Of a stretch of 64,000 bases of DNA, positions 28,319 through 37,522 are shown piece after piece. The notes below the pieces were generated by a model, which searched no databases, was not told the origin of the DNA, and saw only the letters and a list, made by a program, of their open reading frames with translations. The DNA is from Azospirillum sp. TSH58 (GTDB lineage Bacteria; Pseudomonadota; Alphaproteobacteria; Azospirillales; Azospirillaceae): assembly GCF_003119115.1 (NCBI RefSeq), contig NZ_CP022364.1, positions 1,750,001 to 1,814,000 of the forward strand, in the 5' to 3' direction. Each line of letters opens with the position of its first letter. The first letter of the stretch is position 1. Both the position numbers and the translations under genes were made by a program.

Positions 28319-28329
28319 AACGGGAAGCC

Positions 28330-30219
28330 TTACGCCAGCCCCTTCTCCATCGCGCTCGCCAGACGGCGGGCGAAGGCGGCGGGGTCGGGCAGGGCTTCGC
28401 CTTCCACGATGCGCGCCTGGTCGAGCAGCAGCCACGCCGCGTCGTCCAGCGAGGTCGCGGCACCGCTCGCCTTGGCGCGCTCGGCGAGGCGCTTGATCAG
28501 CGGGTGGGCGGGGTTGACCTCCAGGATGCGCTTGGCCGCCGGGGCGTCCATGCCGAGCTGCTTGTGCTGTTTCAGCAGGCGTTCCAGATGCATGTCCATG
28601 TCGTTCTCGTCGGCGACGAGGCAGACGGCGCTGTCAGTCAGGCGCTCGGATGGGCGGACGTCCTTCACCGCGTCCTGGAGCGTCAGCTTGAGAAGCGCCA
28701 GCAGGTCGGTCAGCTCACCCTCGGAGGCCTTCTCCTCGGCGGGCTTGTCCTCGCCGCCCTGGATCTTGCCGAGATCGGCGCCGCCGCGGGTCACCGACTT
28801 GAAGGGCTTGTCCTGGAAGCTGCCGACCGACGGCACCCAGAACTCGTCCACCGGGTCGGTCAGCAGAAGCACCTCGACGCCCTTGGCCTTGAAGCCTTCG
28901 AGCTGCGGGCTGCGCTTCAGCGTCTCGATGTCGTCGCCGCTGATCGTGAAGATGGCCTCCTGGCCCTCCTTCATGCGGCCCAGATACTCCTCCAGCGAGA
29001 CCAGGCCGTCACCGGCGGTGCTGCGGAAGCGCATCAGCTTCAGCAGATCGTCCCGGTGCTCGTAGTCGTCGTAGAGGCCTTCCTTGAGGACGGCGCCGAA
29101 GTTTTCCCAGAAGGTCGCGTATTCCTCCGCCTTCTCGGTGTCGCGGGCCTTCTTGCCCAGCTCCGACAGGACGCGGCGGGTGATGCCGGCGCGGATCTTG
29201 GCCAGCATCGGGTTGTGCTGGAGCATCTCGCGGCTGATGTTCAGCGGCAGGTCCTCGCTGTCCACCACGCCGCGCAGGAAGCGCAGGTAGGGCGGCAGCA
29301 GACCTTCCGCCGAATCGGTGATGAAGACGCGCTTGACGTACAGCTTCACCCGGTGGGCGCGCTTGGGGTCGAACAGGTCGAACGGCTTGGAGGACGGCAC
29401 GAACAGCAGGTTGGTGTATTCGATGGCGCCTTCGGCCCGCCAGTGCAGGGTCAGCCACGGATCGTCGAAGGCGTGCCCGACGTGGTGGTAGAACTCCGTG
29501 TACTGCTCCGCCGTGATCTCGTTCTTGGAGCGCATCCACAGGGCCGACGCGCTGTTCAGCGACTTGGCGTCCTCGCCCTCGCCGAAGAGGATCGGGATGG
29601 CGATGTGGTCGGAATACTTGCGGACGATGGCGGAGAGGCGGTGTTCCTCCAGATACTCGTCGTCGCCCTCGCGCAGGTGCAGCCGGATCTGGGTGCCGCG
29701 CGGCAGGTCGGCGACGTCGGAGATAGTGAACTCGCCCTTGCCGTCCGACAGCCAGCGCCAGCCCTGCGTCTCCCCGGCCTTGCGGGTCAGCACCTCCACC
29801 CGGTCGGCGACCATGAAGGCGGAGTAGAATCCGACGCCGAACTGGCCGATCAGGTTGACGTCCTTCTTGGCGTCGCCGTCCTTGGCGCTTTCCTTCAGGT
29901 TGCGCATGAAGGCGGCGGTGCCGGAGCGCGCGATGGTGCCGAGGTTCTCGACCAGATCCTCGCGGTTCATGCCGATGCCGTTGTCGGCCACGGTGAGGGT
30001 CCGCGCCTCCTTGTCCACGATCAGCCGGACCTTCAGGTTCGGGTCGTCGGCGGACAGTTCGGGCTGCGTCAGCGCGGCGTAGCGCAGCCGGTCGCAGGCG
30101 TCGGAGGCGTTGGAGACCAGCTCGCGCAGGAAGACTTCCTTCTCGCTGTAGAGCGAGTGCGCGACGATGTCGAGCAGGCGGCTGACCTCGGCCTGGAAGC
30201 TGAGCCGTTCCTCGGTCAT
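28330..30219 (-). CDS. htpG: Molecular chaperone HtpG (Hsp90)
   Basis: A 629-residue Hsp90 homologue. The N-terminal ATPase domain has the GHKL motifs FLRELVSNASDACDRLR, DNGIGMNREDLVENLGTIARSGT and GQFGVGFYSAFMVAD; the middle domain contains LPLNISREMLQ and the C-terminal dimerisation domain ends without the eukaryotic MEEVD. The start at ATG 30219 follows AAGGA; the frame upstream runs through a repeat and is not coding. A sigma-32-like promoter lies about 75-105 bases upstream, which fits control by the RpoH encoded at 42352. Confidence 0.97.
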   Translation of the reverse strand: MTEERLSFQAEVSRLLDIVAHSLYSEKEVFLRELVSNASDACDRLRYAALTQPELSADDPNLKVRLIVDKEARTLTVADNGIGMNREDLVENLGTIARSGTAAFMRNLKESAKDGDAKKDVNLIGQFGVGFYSAFMVADRVEVLTRKAGETQGWRWLSDGKGEFTISDVADLPRGTQIRLHLREGDDEYLEEHRLSAIVRKYSDHIAIPILFGEGEDAKSLNSASALWMRSKNEITAEQYTEFYHHVGHAFDDPWLTLHWRAEGAIEYTNLLFVPSSKPFDLFDPKRAHRVKLYVKRVFITDSAEGLLPPYLRFLRGVVDSEDLPLNISREMLQHNPMLAKIRAGITRRVLSELGKKARDTEKAEEYATFWENFGAVLKEGLYDDYEHRDDLLKLMRFRSTAGDGLVSLEEYLGRMKEGQEAIFTISGDDIETLKRSPQLEGFKAKGVEVLLLTDPVDEFWVPSVGSFQDKPFKSVTRGGADLGKIQGGEDKPAEEKASEGELTDLLALLKLTLQDAVKDVRPSERLTDSAVCLVADENDMDMHLERLLKQHKQLGMDAPAAKRILEVNPAHPLIKRLAERAKASGAATSLDDAAWLLLDQARIVEGEALPDPAAFARRLASAMEKGLA

Positions 30220-30293
30220 GGTGTCATCCTTGATCGTTCTTGTTGGTGGTGGGCTTGTTGATGGGCTTGCCGATGGGTCCGAAGGACGGCGCA

Positions 30294-30323
30294 GATATGT
30301 GCGAGCGCACCGCCCCATGCAAG
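30294..30323 (-). promoter_or_regulatory. Possible heat-shock (sigma-32) promoter for htpG
   Basis: On the minus strand CTTGCA (30323-30318) and CATATC (30299-30294) are 18 bases apart. They resemble the alphaproteobacterial RpoH promoter pattern (CTTG, then CyTATnT), although the spacing is slightly long. The position fits the htpG start at 30219. Confidence 0.35.
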
Positions 30324-30384
30324 AGCGATCGGCTGGCGTTGTGCGGGAGTTTCGCAACCGGAGTGGTGGGTTGAGGGAAGTATT

Positions 30385-30494
30385 GCCCCCTCCCTGACCC
30401 TCCCCCGCTGCGCAGGGGAGGGGACTGGAATTCCCTCCCCTGCGCAGCGGGGGAGGGAAGGGGCCCGCGGCGAAGCCGTGGGAAGGGTGGGGGC
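30385..30494. repeat. Palindromic intergenic repeat, copy 3
   Basis: Same structure as copy 1, with a short centre (ACTGGAATT) and a right-hand extension (AAGGGGCCCGCGGCGAAGC). The extension is shared with copy 4 but absent from copies 1 and 2. It lies 16 bases beyond the stop of the exported unknown protein gene and upstream of htpG on the same strand. Confidence 0.85.
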
Positions 30495-30510
30495 GACCCG
30501 CCCCCAAGCC

Positions 30511-32145
30511 TCAGCGCTTCTTGCCCTGGATCGGCTCCGGCTCCGGCGCCGGCTGGCCCATGCCCATCATCGCGCTCATGTCCGCCCCGTTCAGCAGGAG
30601 CTGGCCGGTCTCGGTCACGTCGATCTTGTAGCTGCGCACATCGTTGCCGGCCTCGTCCTTGGACGCCTGCCCGAAGGCCTGGAGCATGGCGATCACGCCC
30701 AGCGCGTTCTGGGTGCTCTCGTCGGCCTTCTTGCCCGGCTTGGGCTGCATCGCCTTGGTGGCGGCGTCCAGACCGCGCAGCAGCACGGTGCTGCTGCCCA
30801 CCGCGCCGAAGGCGGAGTTGGCGGCCATGCGCATGGCGCCGGTCATGGTGCCGGAGGCCGCCGGGGTGTTCACCACGAAGCGGTCGATGCGCAGCTCCGT
30901 CCCGACCTCCGCCATGGCGCCCATCAGCCGGTTGCCGATGGCGGCCACCGCCGCCTCGTCGGTCCCGTCGTCCGGCAGGGCGGCTTCCTCCTCGCCCTCG
31001 CCGTCTTCCTCGTCCTCCTCGCCCGCGGCCGCCTGGGATTCGGCCAGCGTGGCGAGGTCGGCGAAGGCCCGCCACAGCGAGGCGGTCGGCAGCTTCGCGG
31101 TGCTGATCTGGATGTCCAGCTTGTCCGGCATGAAGGCCTTCGGCGCCACCTCCGGCTCCAGCGTCAGGCCGCTGGACTCGATCCCGAAGGTGGTGGAGGC
31201 CATCGGCTTGTCCAGGTCCTCGGCGCTGCCGCGCAGGACGAGCTGGCCGAGGGCGAGGCGGGTGCCGTCCTCCGGATTCAGGGCGGTCAGGCCGGACAGG
31301 CGGACGCGCCAGCTGGCGCCGCCCATCAGGTTCTGCATCAGGGGGATCAGCTCGGCCGCCGGGGGCTGGGTGCCGGCCAGGGCGTGGGCCTGGGTCAGCC
31401 GCTGCATGGCGTCGGCGCGGGCGAGGTCGACGCGGGTGTAGGTGCCCTCCATCGTCAGGCCGCCGAGGTTCAGCACCTCCTTCTTCGTCTCGTCGAGGAA
31501 GCGCAGGTTGCTGACGGACAGGGCGCCGGGGCCGCTCCACAGCGGGGTGCCGGCGGCGGCGGTGCCGTCCGGCTTCAGCTCCCCGGCGACGGTGATCGCG
31601 CCGACGGTCAGGGCGCTGTCGTCCTTCTTGCCCTTCTTGTCCTTGCGGTCGCTGGTGACCGACAGGTCGCCAAGCTCCGCGTCCATGGACAGCGCCGTCT
31701 CGTAGGTGCCGGACCACAGGGCGCTGATGCGCTGGCGGCCCAGCTTGACGGTGGCCGACGGCTTGCCGTTGTCCAGGATGGCGACGCGGTCGGGCAGGGT
31801 GGCGGTGACGGCGTGGGTGTTGCCATCCTGCGGCGTCACCGTCAGGTGGATGGTGCCGATGTTGGCGGTGGTGCCGTCGTCCGACACCGCGGTCAGGGCG
31901 GGCAGAGCCACCTCGTAATGGTCGCCCGCGGGGGTCGCCACCGGCTCGCCGGTCCAGCGCAGCTCGGTCGCGTCCTCCGCGCCCTTGGGGAACCAGCGGG
32001 CCAGCCCGTCCTTCAGCGCGGCGGCGAGCGCCTTGGCCCCGTCCTCGGTCACCGGGGGGGCCTCCGCGCGGGCGGCGGCGGGCGGCAGCGCCAGGGTTGC
32101 GAGCATCAGCGCGGCGGCGAGCGGACGGGCGGGAATACGGCGCAT
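30511..32145 (-). CDS. Exported protein of unknown function
   Basis: A 544-residue protein with a signal peptide (RIPARPLAAALMLATLALP, cleavage near ARA-E) and no further membrane segment, so probably periplasmic. Most of it reads as repeated beta-strand segments, somewhat like the DUF945/YdgA group, but I cannot assign it firmly. A very acidic low-complexity stretch (GEEDEEDGEGEEEA) falls near residues 375-390, and the end is rich in P and E. I start at ATG 32145 (AAGGG upstream). It is divergent from the helicase gene. Confidence 0.75.
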   Translation of the reverse strand: MRRIPARPLAAALMLATLALPPAAARAEAPPVTEDGAKALAAALKDGLARWFPKGAEDATELRWTGEPVATPAGDHYEVALPALTAVSDDGTTANIGTIHLTVTPQDGNTHAVTATLPDRVAILDNGKPSATVKLGRQRISALWSGTYETALSMDAELGDLSVTSDRKDKKGKKDDSALTVGAITVAGELKPDGTAAAGTPLWSGPGALSVSNLRFLDETKKEVLNLGGLTMEGTYTRVDLARADAMQRLTQAHALAGTQPPAAELIPLMQNLMGGASWRVRLSGLTALNPEDGTRLALGQLVLRGSAEDLDKPMASTTFGIESSGLTLEPEVAPKAFMPDKLDIQISTAKLPTASLWRAFADLATLAESQAAAGEEDEEDGEGEEEAALPDDGTDEAAVAAIGNRLMGAMAEVGTELRIDRFVVNTPAASGTMTGAMRMAANSAFGAVGSSTVLLRGLDAATKAMQPKPGKKADESTQNALGVIAMLQAFGQASKDEAGNDVRSYKIDVTETGQLLLNGADMSAMMGMGQPAPEPEPIQGKKR

Positions 32146-32317
32146 GAGGAATCCCTTAGGGTGGAGCGCGCCAGGGTAGACGGGATAACCGGCGCGCGTC
32201 CATCGGCCCGAGGTTTTATACCATTCCCGGAAGAGTGCGGCCCCGGATGGTCCTTGCAGCACGGCACGGCCGCCCTGACGCTTGCATTGCCGGTCCCCAG
32301 GCCCAAAACTTACGCTT

Positions 32318-34831
32318 ATGACCTCTGTCCTTTCTTCGTCCGGGGGCGGTCTGGGTGCGGGTGGCCGGGTGGTCGCCGTGCTGGGGCCGACCAACACCGG
32401 GAAAACCCATCTCGCCATCGAGCGCATGCTCGGCCACCGGACGGGGATGATCGGCTTTCCGCTGCGCCTGCTGGCCCGCGAGAACTACGACCGCATCGTG
32501 TCGATCAAGGGCAGGAACGCCGTGGCCCTGGTGACGGGGGAGGAGAAGATCCTGCCGCCCAGCCCGTCCTACTGGGTGTGCACGGTGGAATCGATGCCGC
32601 TCGACCGGGCGGTGGACTTCCTGGCGGTGGACGAGGTGCAGCTCTGCGCCGACCCGGAGCGCGGGCACATCTTCACCGACCGGCTGCTCAACGCGCGCGG
32701 GCTGGTGGAGACGATGTTCCTCGGCTCCGACACGGTGCAGCCGCTGATCCGTCGGCTGGTGCCGCGGGCCGAGTTCATCAGCCGCCCGCGCTTCTCGCAG
32801 CTGACCTACGCCGGCTACCGCAAGCTGACGCGCCTGCCGCCGCGCTCCTGCGTCGTCGCCTTCTCGGCGACCGATGTCTACGCGCTGGCCGAGATGATCC
32901 GGCGCCAGCGCGGCGGCACGGCGGTGGTGCTGGGGGCGCTCAGCCCGCGCACCCGCAACGCGCAGGTCGGGCTCTATCAGGCGGGAGAGGTGGACTATCT
33001 GGTGGCGACCGACGCCATCGGCATGGGGCTGAACATGGACGTCGACCATGTGGCCTTCGCCCGCATCGTGAAGTTCGACGGCTTCGCCCCGCGCCGCCTG
33101 CGCGCGCCGGAGGTGGCGCAGATCGCCGGGCGCGCCGGGCGTCACATGCGCGACGGCACCTTCGGCACCACCGACGAGGTGGGGGAGCTGGAGGCCGACG
33201 TGGTCGACCGCGTCGAGAACCACCAGTTCGAGACGATCAAGACGCTGATGTGGCGCAACAGCAAGCTGCGCTTCGACACGCCGGGCTTCCTGCTGAAATC
33301 GCTGGAGGAGCGCCCGCCGATCCCGGAGCTGCTGCGCGCCCGCGACGCCGACGACCATCTGGCGCTCCAGGCGCTGGTCCGCGACCATGAGGTGATGGAC
33401 CTCGCCAAGGGCCGCGACAACGTGCGCCTGCTCTGGGAGGTCTGCCAGGTCCCCGATTTCCGCAAGGTGCTGTCGGACGCCCACACCCGGCTGCTCGGGC
33501 AGATCTTCCGGCAGCTGCGCACCGGCATCGGGCGGCTGGACGAGGATTGGGCGGCCAGGCAGATTGCCCGGCTGGACCGCACCGAGGGCGACATCGACGC
33601 GCTGGTCGCCCGCATCGCCCACATCCGCACCTGGACCTACATCTCCAACCGGCCGAGCTGGCTGACCGACCCGGTGCACTGGCAGGCGCGCACCCGCGCC
33701 ATCGAGGACAAGCTGTCCGACGCCCTGCACGAGCGGCTGACGCAGCGCTTCATCGACCGCCGCTCGGCCACGCTGGTCCGCACGCTGAAGGACGGGCGGG
33801 ACCTGATCGGCGGCGTCCGTGCCGACGGCGAGGTGGTGGTGGAGGGGCACCCGGTGGGCCGGCTGGAGGGCTTCCGCTTCGTCCCCGACGCCCCGGAGCG
33901 GTCGGAGGAGGCCAAGTCCCTGCTGACCGCCGCCCGCCGCGCGCTGCGCGAGGAGGTGGCGTCCCGCCTGCGCGCCTTCGAGCAGGAACCGGACGACGTG
34001 TTCGCCCTCGGCCCGGACGGGGTGCTGACGGCGGACGGGTTGCCGGTGGCCCGGCTCGGCCCCGGCCCGTCGGTGCTGACCCCGGCGGTCCTGCCCTTCG
34101 ACGAGGGGCTGCTCGACCAGGGGCAGCTCGACCGCGTGCGCGTCCGGCTGGAGCGCTGGGTGAAGGACCGCATCGCCGCCCGGCTGCGCCCCCTGCTGGC
34201 GCTGCGCGACGCGGCCGATCTCACCGGCGCCGCGCGCGGGCTGGCCTTCCAGCTCGTCGAGAACATGGGGGCGATGCCCCGCGCGCCGGTCGCCCCGCTG
34301 GTCGAAGGGCTGGAGAAGGCCGACCGCAAGGCGCTGTCCCGCCACGGGGTACGGCTCGGCGTCTCGCACCTCTACCTGACGGCGCTCGCCAAGCCGGGAG
34401 CGGTGGAGCTGCGCGGGCTGCTGTGGGCGGTGAAGCACCGTCTGCCCCTGCCCGTGCCGATCCCGCCGCCGGGCCGCGTCTCGGTGGAGGCGGCGGGCGC
34501 GCCGCCCGCCTTCTGGGACGCCATCGGCTACCCGGCGGCGGGACCGCGGGCGCTGCGGGTGGACATGCTCGACCGGCTGGAGACCGAGCTGCTGACCGCC
34601 GCCAAGGAGGGCCGGGCGGTGGCCGAGCCGGCGCTGGCCCAGATGATCGGCGCCAAGCCGGACGAGCTGGGCGCGGTGATGAAGGGGCTTGGCTACACCC
34701 GCTCGGTGGCGGAGGATGGGGCGGTCTCCTGGCGCCGCCGCCGCAACCCGCGCCACAAGCCCCGCCGCGAGACCCCGGTCAACGCCGACCACCCCTTCGC
34801 CAAGCTGCGCCAGCTTTCGGGAATTGGATGA
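32318..34831 (+). CDS. Suv3-like DExH-box RNA helicase
   Basis: An 837-residue superfamily 2 helicase related to mitochondrial Suv3 (SUPV3L1). Walker A is GPTNTGKTH (residues 24-32), the DExH motif reads DEVQ (about 104-107), motif III is FSATD, and motifs V and VI are ATDAIGMGLNMD and QIAGRAGRHMRDGTFG. The long C-terminal part (residues 400-837) is typical of the alphaproteobacterial form. Suv3 acts with an exoribonuclease in RNA decay; that partner is not in this window. The ATG at 32318 has no strong ribosome site. Confidence 0.88.
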   Translation: MTSVLSSSGGGLGAGGRVVAVLGPTNTGKTHLAIERMLGHRTGMIGFPLRLLARENYDRIVSIKGRNAVALVTGEEKILPPSPSYWVCTVESMPLDRAVDFLAVDEVQLCADPERGHIFTDRLLNARGLVETMFLGSDTVQPLIRRLVPRAEFISRPRFSQLTYAGYRKLTRLPPRSCVVAFSATDVYALAEMIRRQRGGTAVVLGALSPRTRNAQVGLYQAGEVDYLVATDAIGMGLNMDVDHVAFARIVKFDGFAPRRLRAPEVAQIAGRAGRHMRDGTFGTTDEVGELEADVVDRVENHQFETIKTLMWRNSKLRFDTPGFLLKSLEERPPIPELLRARDADDHLALQALVRDHEVMDLAKGRDNVRLLWEVCQVPDFRKVLSDAHTRLLGQIFRQLRTGIGRLDEDWAARQIARLDRTEGDIDALVARIAHIRTWTYISNRPSWLTDPVHWQARTRAIEDKLSDALHERLTQRFIDRRSATLVRTLKDGRDLIGGVRADGEVVVEGHPVGRLEGFRFVPDAPERSEEAKSLLTAARRALREEVASRLRAFEQEPDDVFALGPDGVLTADGLPVARLGPGPSVLTPAVLPFDEGLLDQGQLDRVRVRLERWVKDRIAARLRPLLALRDAADLTGAARGLAFQLVENMGAMPRAPVAPLVEGLEKADRKALSRHGVRLGVSHLYLTALAKPGAVELRGLLWAVKHRLPLPVPIPPPGRVSVEAAGAPPAFWDAIGYPAAGPRALRVDMLDRLETELLTAAKEGRAVAEPALAQMIGAKPDELGAVMKGLGYTRSVAEDGAVSWRRRRNPRHKPRRETPVNADHPFAKLRQLSGIG

Positions 34832-34859
34832 GAAACGTGATTTTTCTGGTCACGATTGC

Positions 34860-34965
34860 CCACACCCTGACCCTCCCCCGCTGGGCGGGGGAGGGGATAA
34901 CTCCCTCCCCTGCGAAGCGGGGGAGGGAAGGGGCCCGCGGCGCCAGCCGTGGGAAGGGTGGGGGC
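34860..34965. repeat. Palindromic intergenic repeat, copy 4
   Basis: Arms match copies 1 and 3 (ACCCTGACCCTCCCCCGC, CCCTCCCCTGCGAAG, AGGGGCCCGCGGCGCC). Its right end reaches to within 6 bases of the S4-protein start codon, so its GGGTGGGGGC arm supplies the only purine-rich stretch before that ATG. Confidence 0.85.
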
Positions 34966-34970
34966 ACCGC

Positions 34971-35408
34971 ATGACCGACCTCGACGACAACGACAACTTC
35001 TCCGACTCCGGCTCCGACCCCACCCCGGCGGGCCGGCTGCGGATCGACAAGTGGCTGTGGTTCGCGCGCTTCTTCAAGACGCGCAGCCTCGCGGCGAAGC
35101 TGTGCAACGGCGGCGGCGTGCGGGTGTCCGGAACGCTGGTCGGCAAGGCGCACTACGCGGTGAAGCCCGGCGACGTGCTGACCTTCGCGCAGGGGCGGCA
35201 CATCCGCGTGATCAAGGTGATCGCGCTCGGCAGCCGGCGCGGCCCGGCGCCGGAGGCGCAGGCCCTCTACGAGGATCTCGCCCCGCCGGTGCGGGAGGAG
35301 GCGATCCAGGACCCCTACCGCGCGCCGCCGGCCCCGCGGGAGCCCGGCGCCGGGCGTCCGACCAAGCGCGACCGCCGGGCGCTCGACCAGCTCTACGGAG
35401 AGGAGTAA
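34971..35408 (+). CDS. S4-domain RNA-binding protein (Hsp15/HslR-like)
   Basis: A 145-residue protein with an N-terminal S4 RNA-binding domain (LRIDKWLWFARFFKTRSLAAKLCNGG, KPGDVLTFAQG) and a basic tail (RPTKRDRRALDQL), as in the heat-shock protein Hsp15 that rescues stalled 50S subunits with bound nascent chain. It follows the helicase gene in the same direction. I start at ATG 34971; the frame is open through the preceding repeat, which is not coding. Its ribosome site is part of that repeat. Confidence 0.87.
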   Translation: MTDLDDNDNFSDSGSDPTPAGRLRIDKWLWFARFFKTRSLAAKLCNGGGVRVSGTLVGKAHYAVKPGDVLTFAQGRHIRVIKVIALGSRRGPAPEAQALYEDLAPPVREEAIQDPYRAPPAPREPGAGRPTKRDRRALDQLYGEE

Positions 35409-35530
35409 GCCGGAACAGCCGGGAAAAGCGGCGGTGAAGCGCGGGCGGGGCCATTGCCATTCAGGGGCCGCAACCTCATCTGCGCAAAATAATCCCGCAA
35501 CGGCCGACTTTTTCGGAGCCCGCCGCCCCC

Positions 35531-36262
35531 ATGCTCGAACTGTTCTCCGACCCGCAGGTCTGGGCCAGCCTCCTGACGCTCACCGCGCTGGAGATCGTGC
35601 TCGGCATCGACAACATCATCTTCATTTCGATCATGGCGGCCAAGCTGCCGGTCCACCAGCAGCAGAAGGCCCGGCAGTTGGGTCTGGCGCTGGCGCTGAT
35701 CATGCGGCTTCTGCTGCTCGCCTCCATCTCCTGGGTGGCGACCCTGACGGAACCGCTGATCACCGTGCTCGGCATGGGCTTCTCGGGCCGCGACCTGATC
35801 CTGCTCGGCGGCGGCCTGTTCCTGCTGGCCAAGGGCACCATCGAGATCCACAACACGGTGGAAGGCCACGAGGAGGGCAGCGCCGCCCCCAAGCTCGCCA
35901 GCTTCGGCGCGGTCGTCGGGCAGATCATCGTGCTGGACATCGTCTTCTCGCTGGACAGCGTGATCACCGCGGTCGGCATGTCCAACGACCTGCCGGTGAT
36001 GGTCACCGCCGTCGTCATCGCCATGGCGGTGATGCTGTTCGCCGCCCGCCCGGTGGGCGATTTCGTGAACCGCCACGTCACCGTGAAGATGCTGGCCCTG
36101 TCCTTCCTGCTGCTGGTCGGCGTGGCGCTGATCGCCGACGGCTTCGGCTTCCACATCCCGAAGGGCTACCTGTACTTCGCCATCGCCTTCTCGACGCTGG
36201 TCGAGGCGCTGAACCTGATGGCCGCCGCCCGCCGCAAACGGAAGAAGGCCGAAGCGCACTGA
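35531..36262 (+). CDS. TerC-family integral membrane protein
   Basis: A 243-residue membrane protein with seven likely hydrophobic segments. Family motifs are ALEIVLGIDNIIFISI (residues 17-32) and VVGQIIVLDIVFSLDSVITAVGM (about 128-150), with conserved Asp residues inside membrane segments. TerC proteins are linked to tellurite resistance and, in several bacteria, to manganese export or metal loading of secreted proteins. The 120-base leader was checked for a manganese riboswitch without success. A strong terminator follows. Confidence 0.9.
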   Translation: MLELFSDPQVWASLLTLTALEIVLGIDNIIFISIMAAKLPVHQQQKARQLGLALALIMRLLLLASISWVATLTEPLITVLGMGFSGRDLILLGGGLFLLAKGTIEIHNTVEGHEEGSAAPKLASFGAVVGQIIVLDIVFSLDSVITAVGMSNDLPVMVTAVVIAMAVMLFAARPVGDFVNRHVTVKMLALSFLLLVGVALIADGFGFHIPKGYLYFAIAFSTLVEALNLMAAARRKRKKAEAH

Positions 36263-36292
36263 CGCTCCGGCCTTCCCGAACGGGTCTTCCGA

Positions 36293-36320
36293 CGGGCCGC
36301 CCCTTCGCGGGGGCGGCCCG
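36293..36320. terminator. Bidirectional terminator between terC-like and CBS genes
   Basis: CGGGCCGCCCC (36293-36303) and GGGGCGGCCCG (36310-36320) are perfect complements around TTCGCG. The hairpin lies between two convergent genes, 31 bases from one stop codon and 15 from the other. T-runs are weak on both sides. Confidence 0.7.
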
Positions 36321-36335
36321 TTCGCATTCCGGGGA

Positions 36336-36764
36336 TCAGGTCCGCATCAGACCGTCGCGGAACTCCACCTCCTCCACCAGATGCTCGTAGGCGAGCTTGA
36401 ACAGGTCGCGGATCGAGACGATGCCGACCGCGCGCTTGCCCTGGGTGATCGGCAGGTGGCGGTAGTGCTTCGACTGCATCAGGGTCAGCGCGTCGATGGC
36501 GTCCGCGTCCGGCGGCAGGGTGTCCGGGTTGCGGGTCATGATCGCCGACACCTCGGTCTCGAAGGCGTCGATCTGGGTGGAGAGCACCTTGTTGTTCAGG
36601 TCGCGCTCGGTGACGATGCCGACGAGGTCGCCGTGGTTCACCACCAGGACGGCGCCGATGTTCTTCTCCGCCATCAGCTTCGACACGGTCAGGACGGAGG
36701 TGTCCTCCGTCACCAGGATGAGTTCCTGCGACTTCACCACGTCCGGAACCAGCTTCCGCTTCAT
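36336..36764 (-). CDS. CBS-domain protein
   Basis: A 142-residue protein made of two CBS motifs (residues about 12-60 and 75-130): TVSKLMAEKNIGAVLVV-NHGDLVGIVTERDL and DALTLMQSKHYRHLPI-GKRAVGIVSIRDL. Such stand-alone pairs bind adenine nucleotides and act as energy sensors or as partners of other proteins. I start at ATG 36764, 5 bases after GGGGG; ATG 36767 is equally in frame but too close to that site. Convergent with the TerC-family gene. Confidence 0.88.
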   Translation of the reverse strand: MKRKLVPDVVKSQELILVTEDTSVLTVSKLMAEKNIGAVLVVNHGDLVGIVTERDLNNKVLSTQIDAFETEVSAIMTRNPDTLPPDADAIDALTLMQSKHYRHLPITQGKRAVGIVSIRDLFKLAYEHLVEEVEFRDGLMRT

Positions 36765-36898
36765 CATTTCCCCCAATTTGTAATTTGTTTACAAACTCAA
36801 GCGCTGCAGGGAAACAATAGCAAATCTCGCGGGTGCGAAACTGCGGCAGAAGACCGCACCTCGGGCGAGGTGGTCCGGATTGGGGATCGGGCGGAACG

Positions 36899-37513
36899 TC
36901 AGCGGCGACGCAGGACGACGGTCAGGTTGTTGGCGGGCATCTCCACCAGCTCGTCCAGGGTGAAGCCGATTGCGGCGCCCTCCACCGCGTCCAGGTCGCG
37001 CACGCCCCAGGCGGGGTTGCGGGCCTTCAGGTCGGCGTCGAAGGCGGCGTTGCTGGGCGCGCTGTGCCGCCCGCCGCGCGTGAAGGGGCCGTAGAGCAGC
37101 AGCGGCCCGCCCGCCGGCAGCAGGCGGGCGGCCCCGGCGAACAGGCCGAGCGCCGCATCCCACGGGGCGATGTGGATCATGTTGATGCAGACCACCGCGT
37201 CGGCGTTGCGGACCGGCCAGTCGGCGGCTGCGGCGTCGAGGTCCAGCGGGTCGCGCAGGTTGGCCAGCGCCGCCGCGGCGGCCCAGGAACGGACGCTGTC
37301 GCGCAGGCCCGGGTCGGGGTCGCTCGGCTGCCACGTCACGCCGGGCAGCGCCGCGGCGAAGGCGGCGGCGTGCTGGCCGGTGCCGCTCGCGACCTCCAGA
37401 ACCAGCCCGCGGGGCGGCAGGACGCGGCGCAGCACCTCCAGGATGGGGGCGCGGTTGCGTTCCGTCGCGGGGGCGTGGCGGCGGGAGTCCTCGGGGTGCA
37501 GCGGATCGAACAT
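36899..37513 (-). CDS. DUF938-family SAM-dependent methyltransferase
   Basis: A 204-residue protein. It opens with HAPATERNRAPILEVLRRVLP, typical of DUF938, and has a Rossmann SAM-binding loop (VLEVASGTGQHAAAFA, residues 38-53), an acidic loop (QPSDPDP) and VVCINMIHIAPWDA (about 108-121). The substrate is unknown. It lies 9 bases after the stop of the MFS gene on the same strand, so the two are probably co-transcribed. Confidence 0.87.
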   Translation of the reverse strand: MFDPLHPEDSRRHAPATERNRAPILEVLRRVLPPRGLVLEVASGTGQHAAAFAAALPGVTWQPSDPDPGLRDSVRSWAAAAALANLRDPLDLDAAAADWPVRNADAVVCINMIHIAPWDAALGLFAGAARLLPAGGPLLLYGPFTRGGRHSAPSNAAFDADLKARNPAWGVRDLDAVEGAAIGFTLDELVEMPANNLTVVLRRR

Positions 37514-37522
37514 GGCGGCAGG

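Noticed and set aside
35409-35530. Possible manganese (yybP-ykoY) riboswitch before the TerC-family gene
   Set aside because: The conserved loop sequences of that riboswitch were not found in the leader, and no clear aptamer fold is visible by eye.
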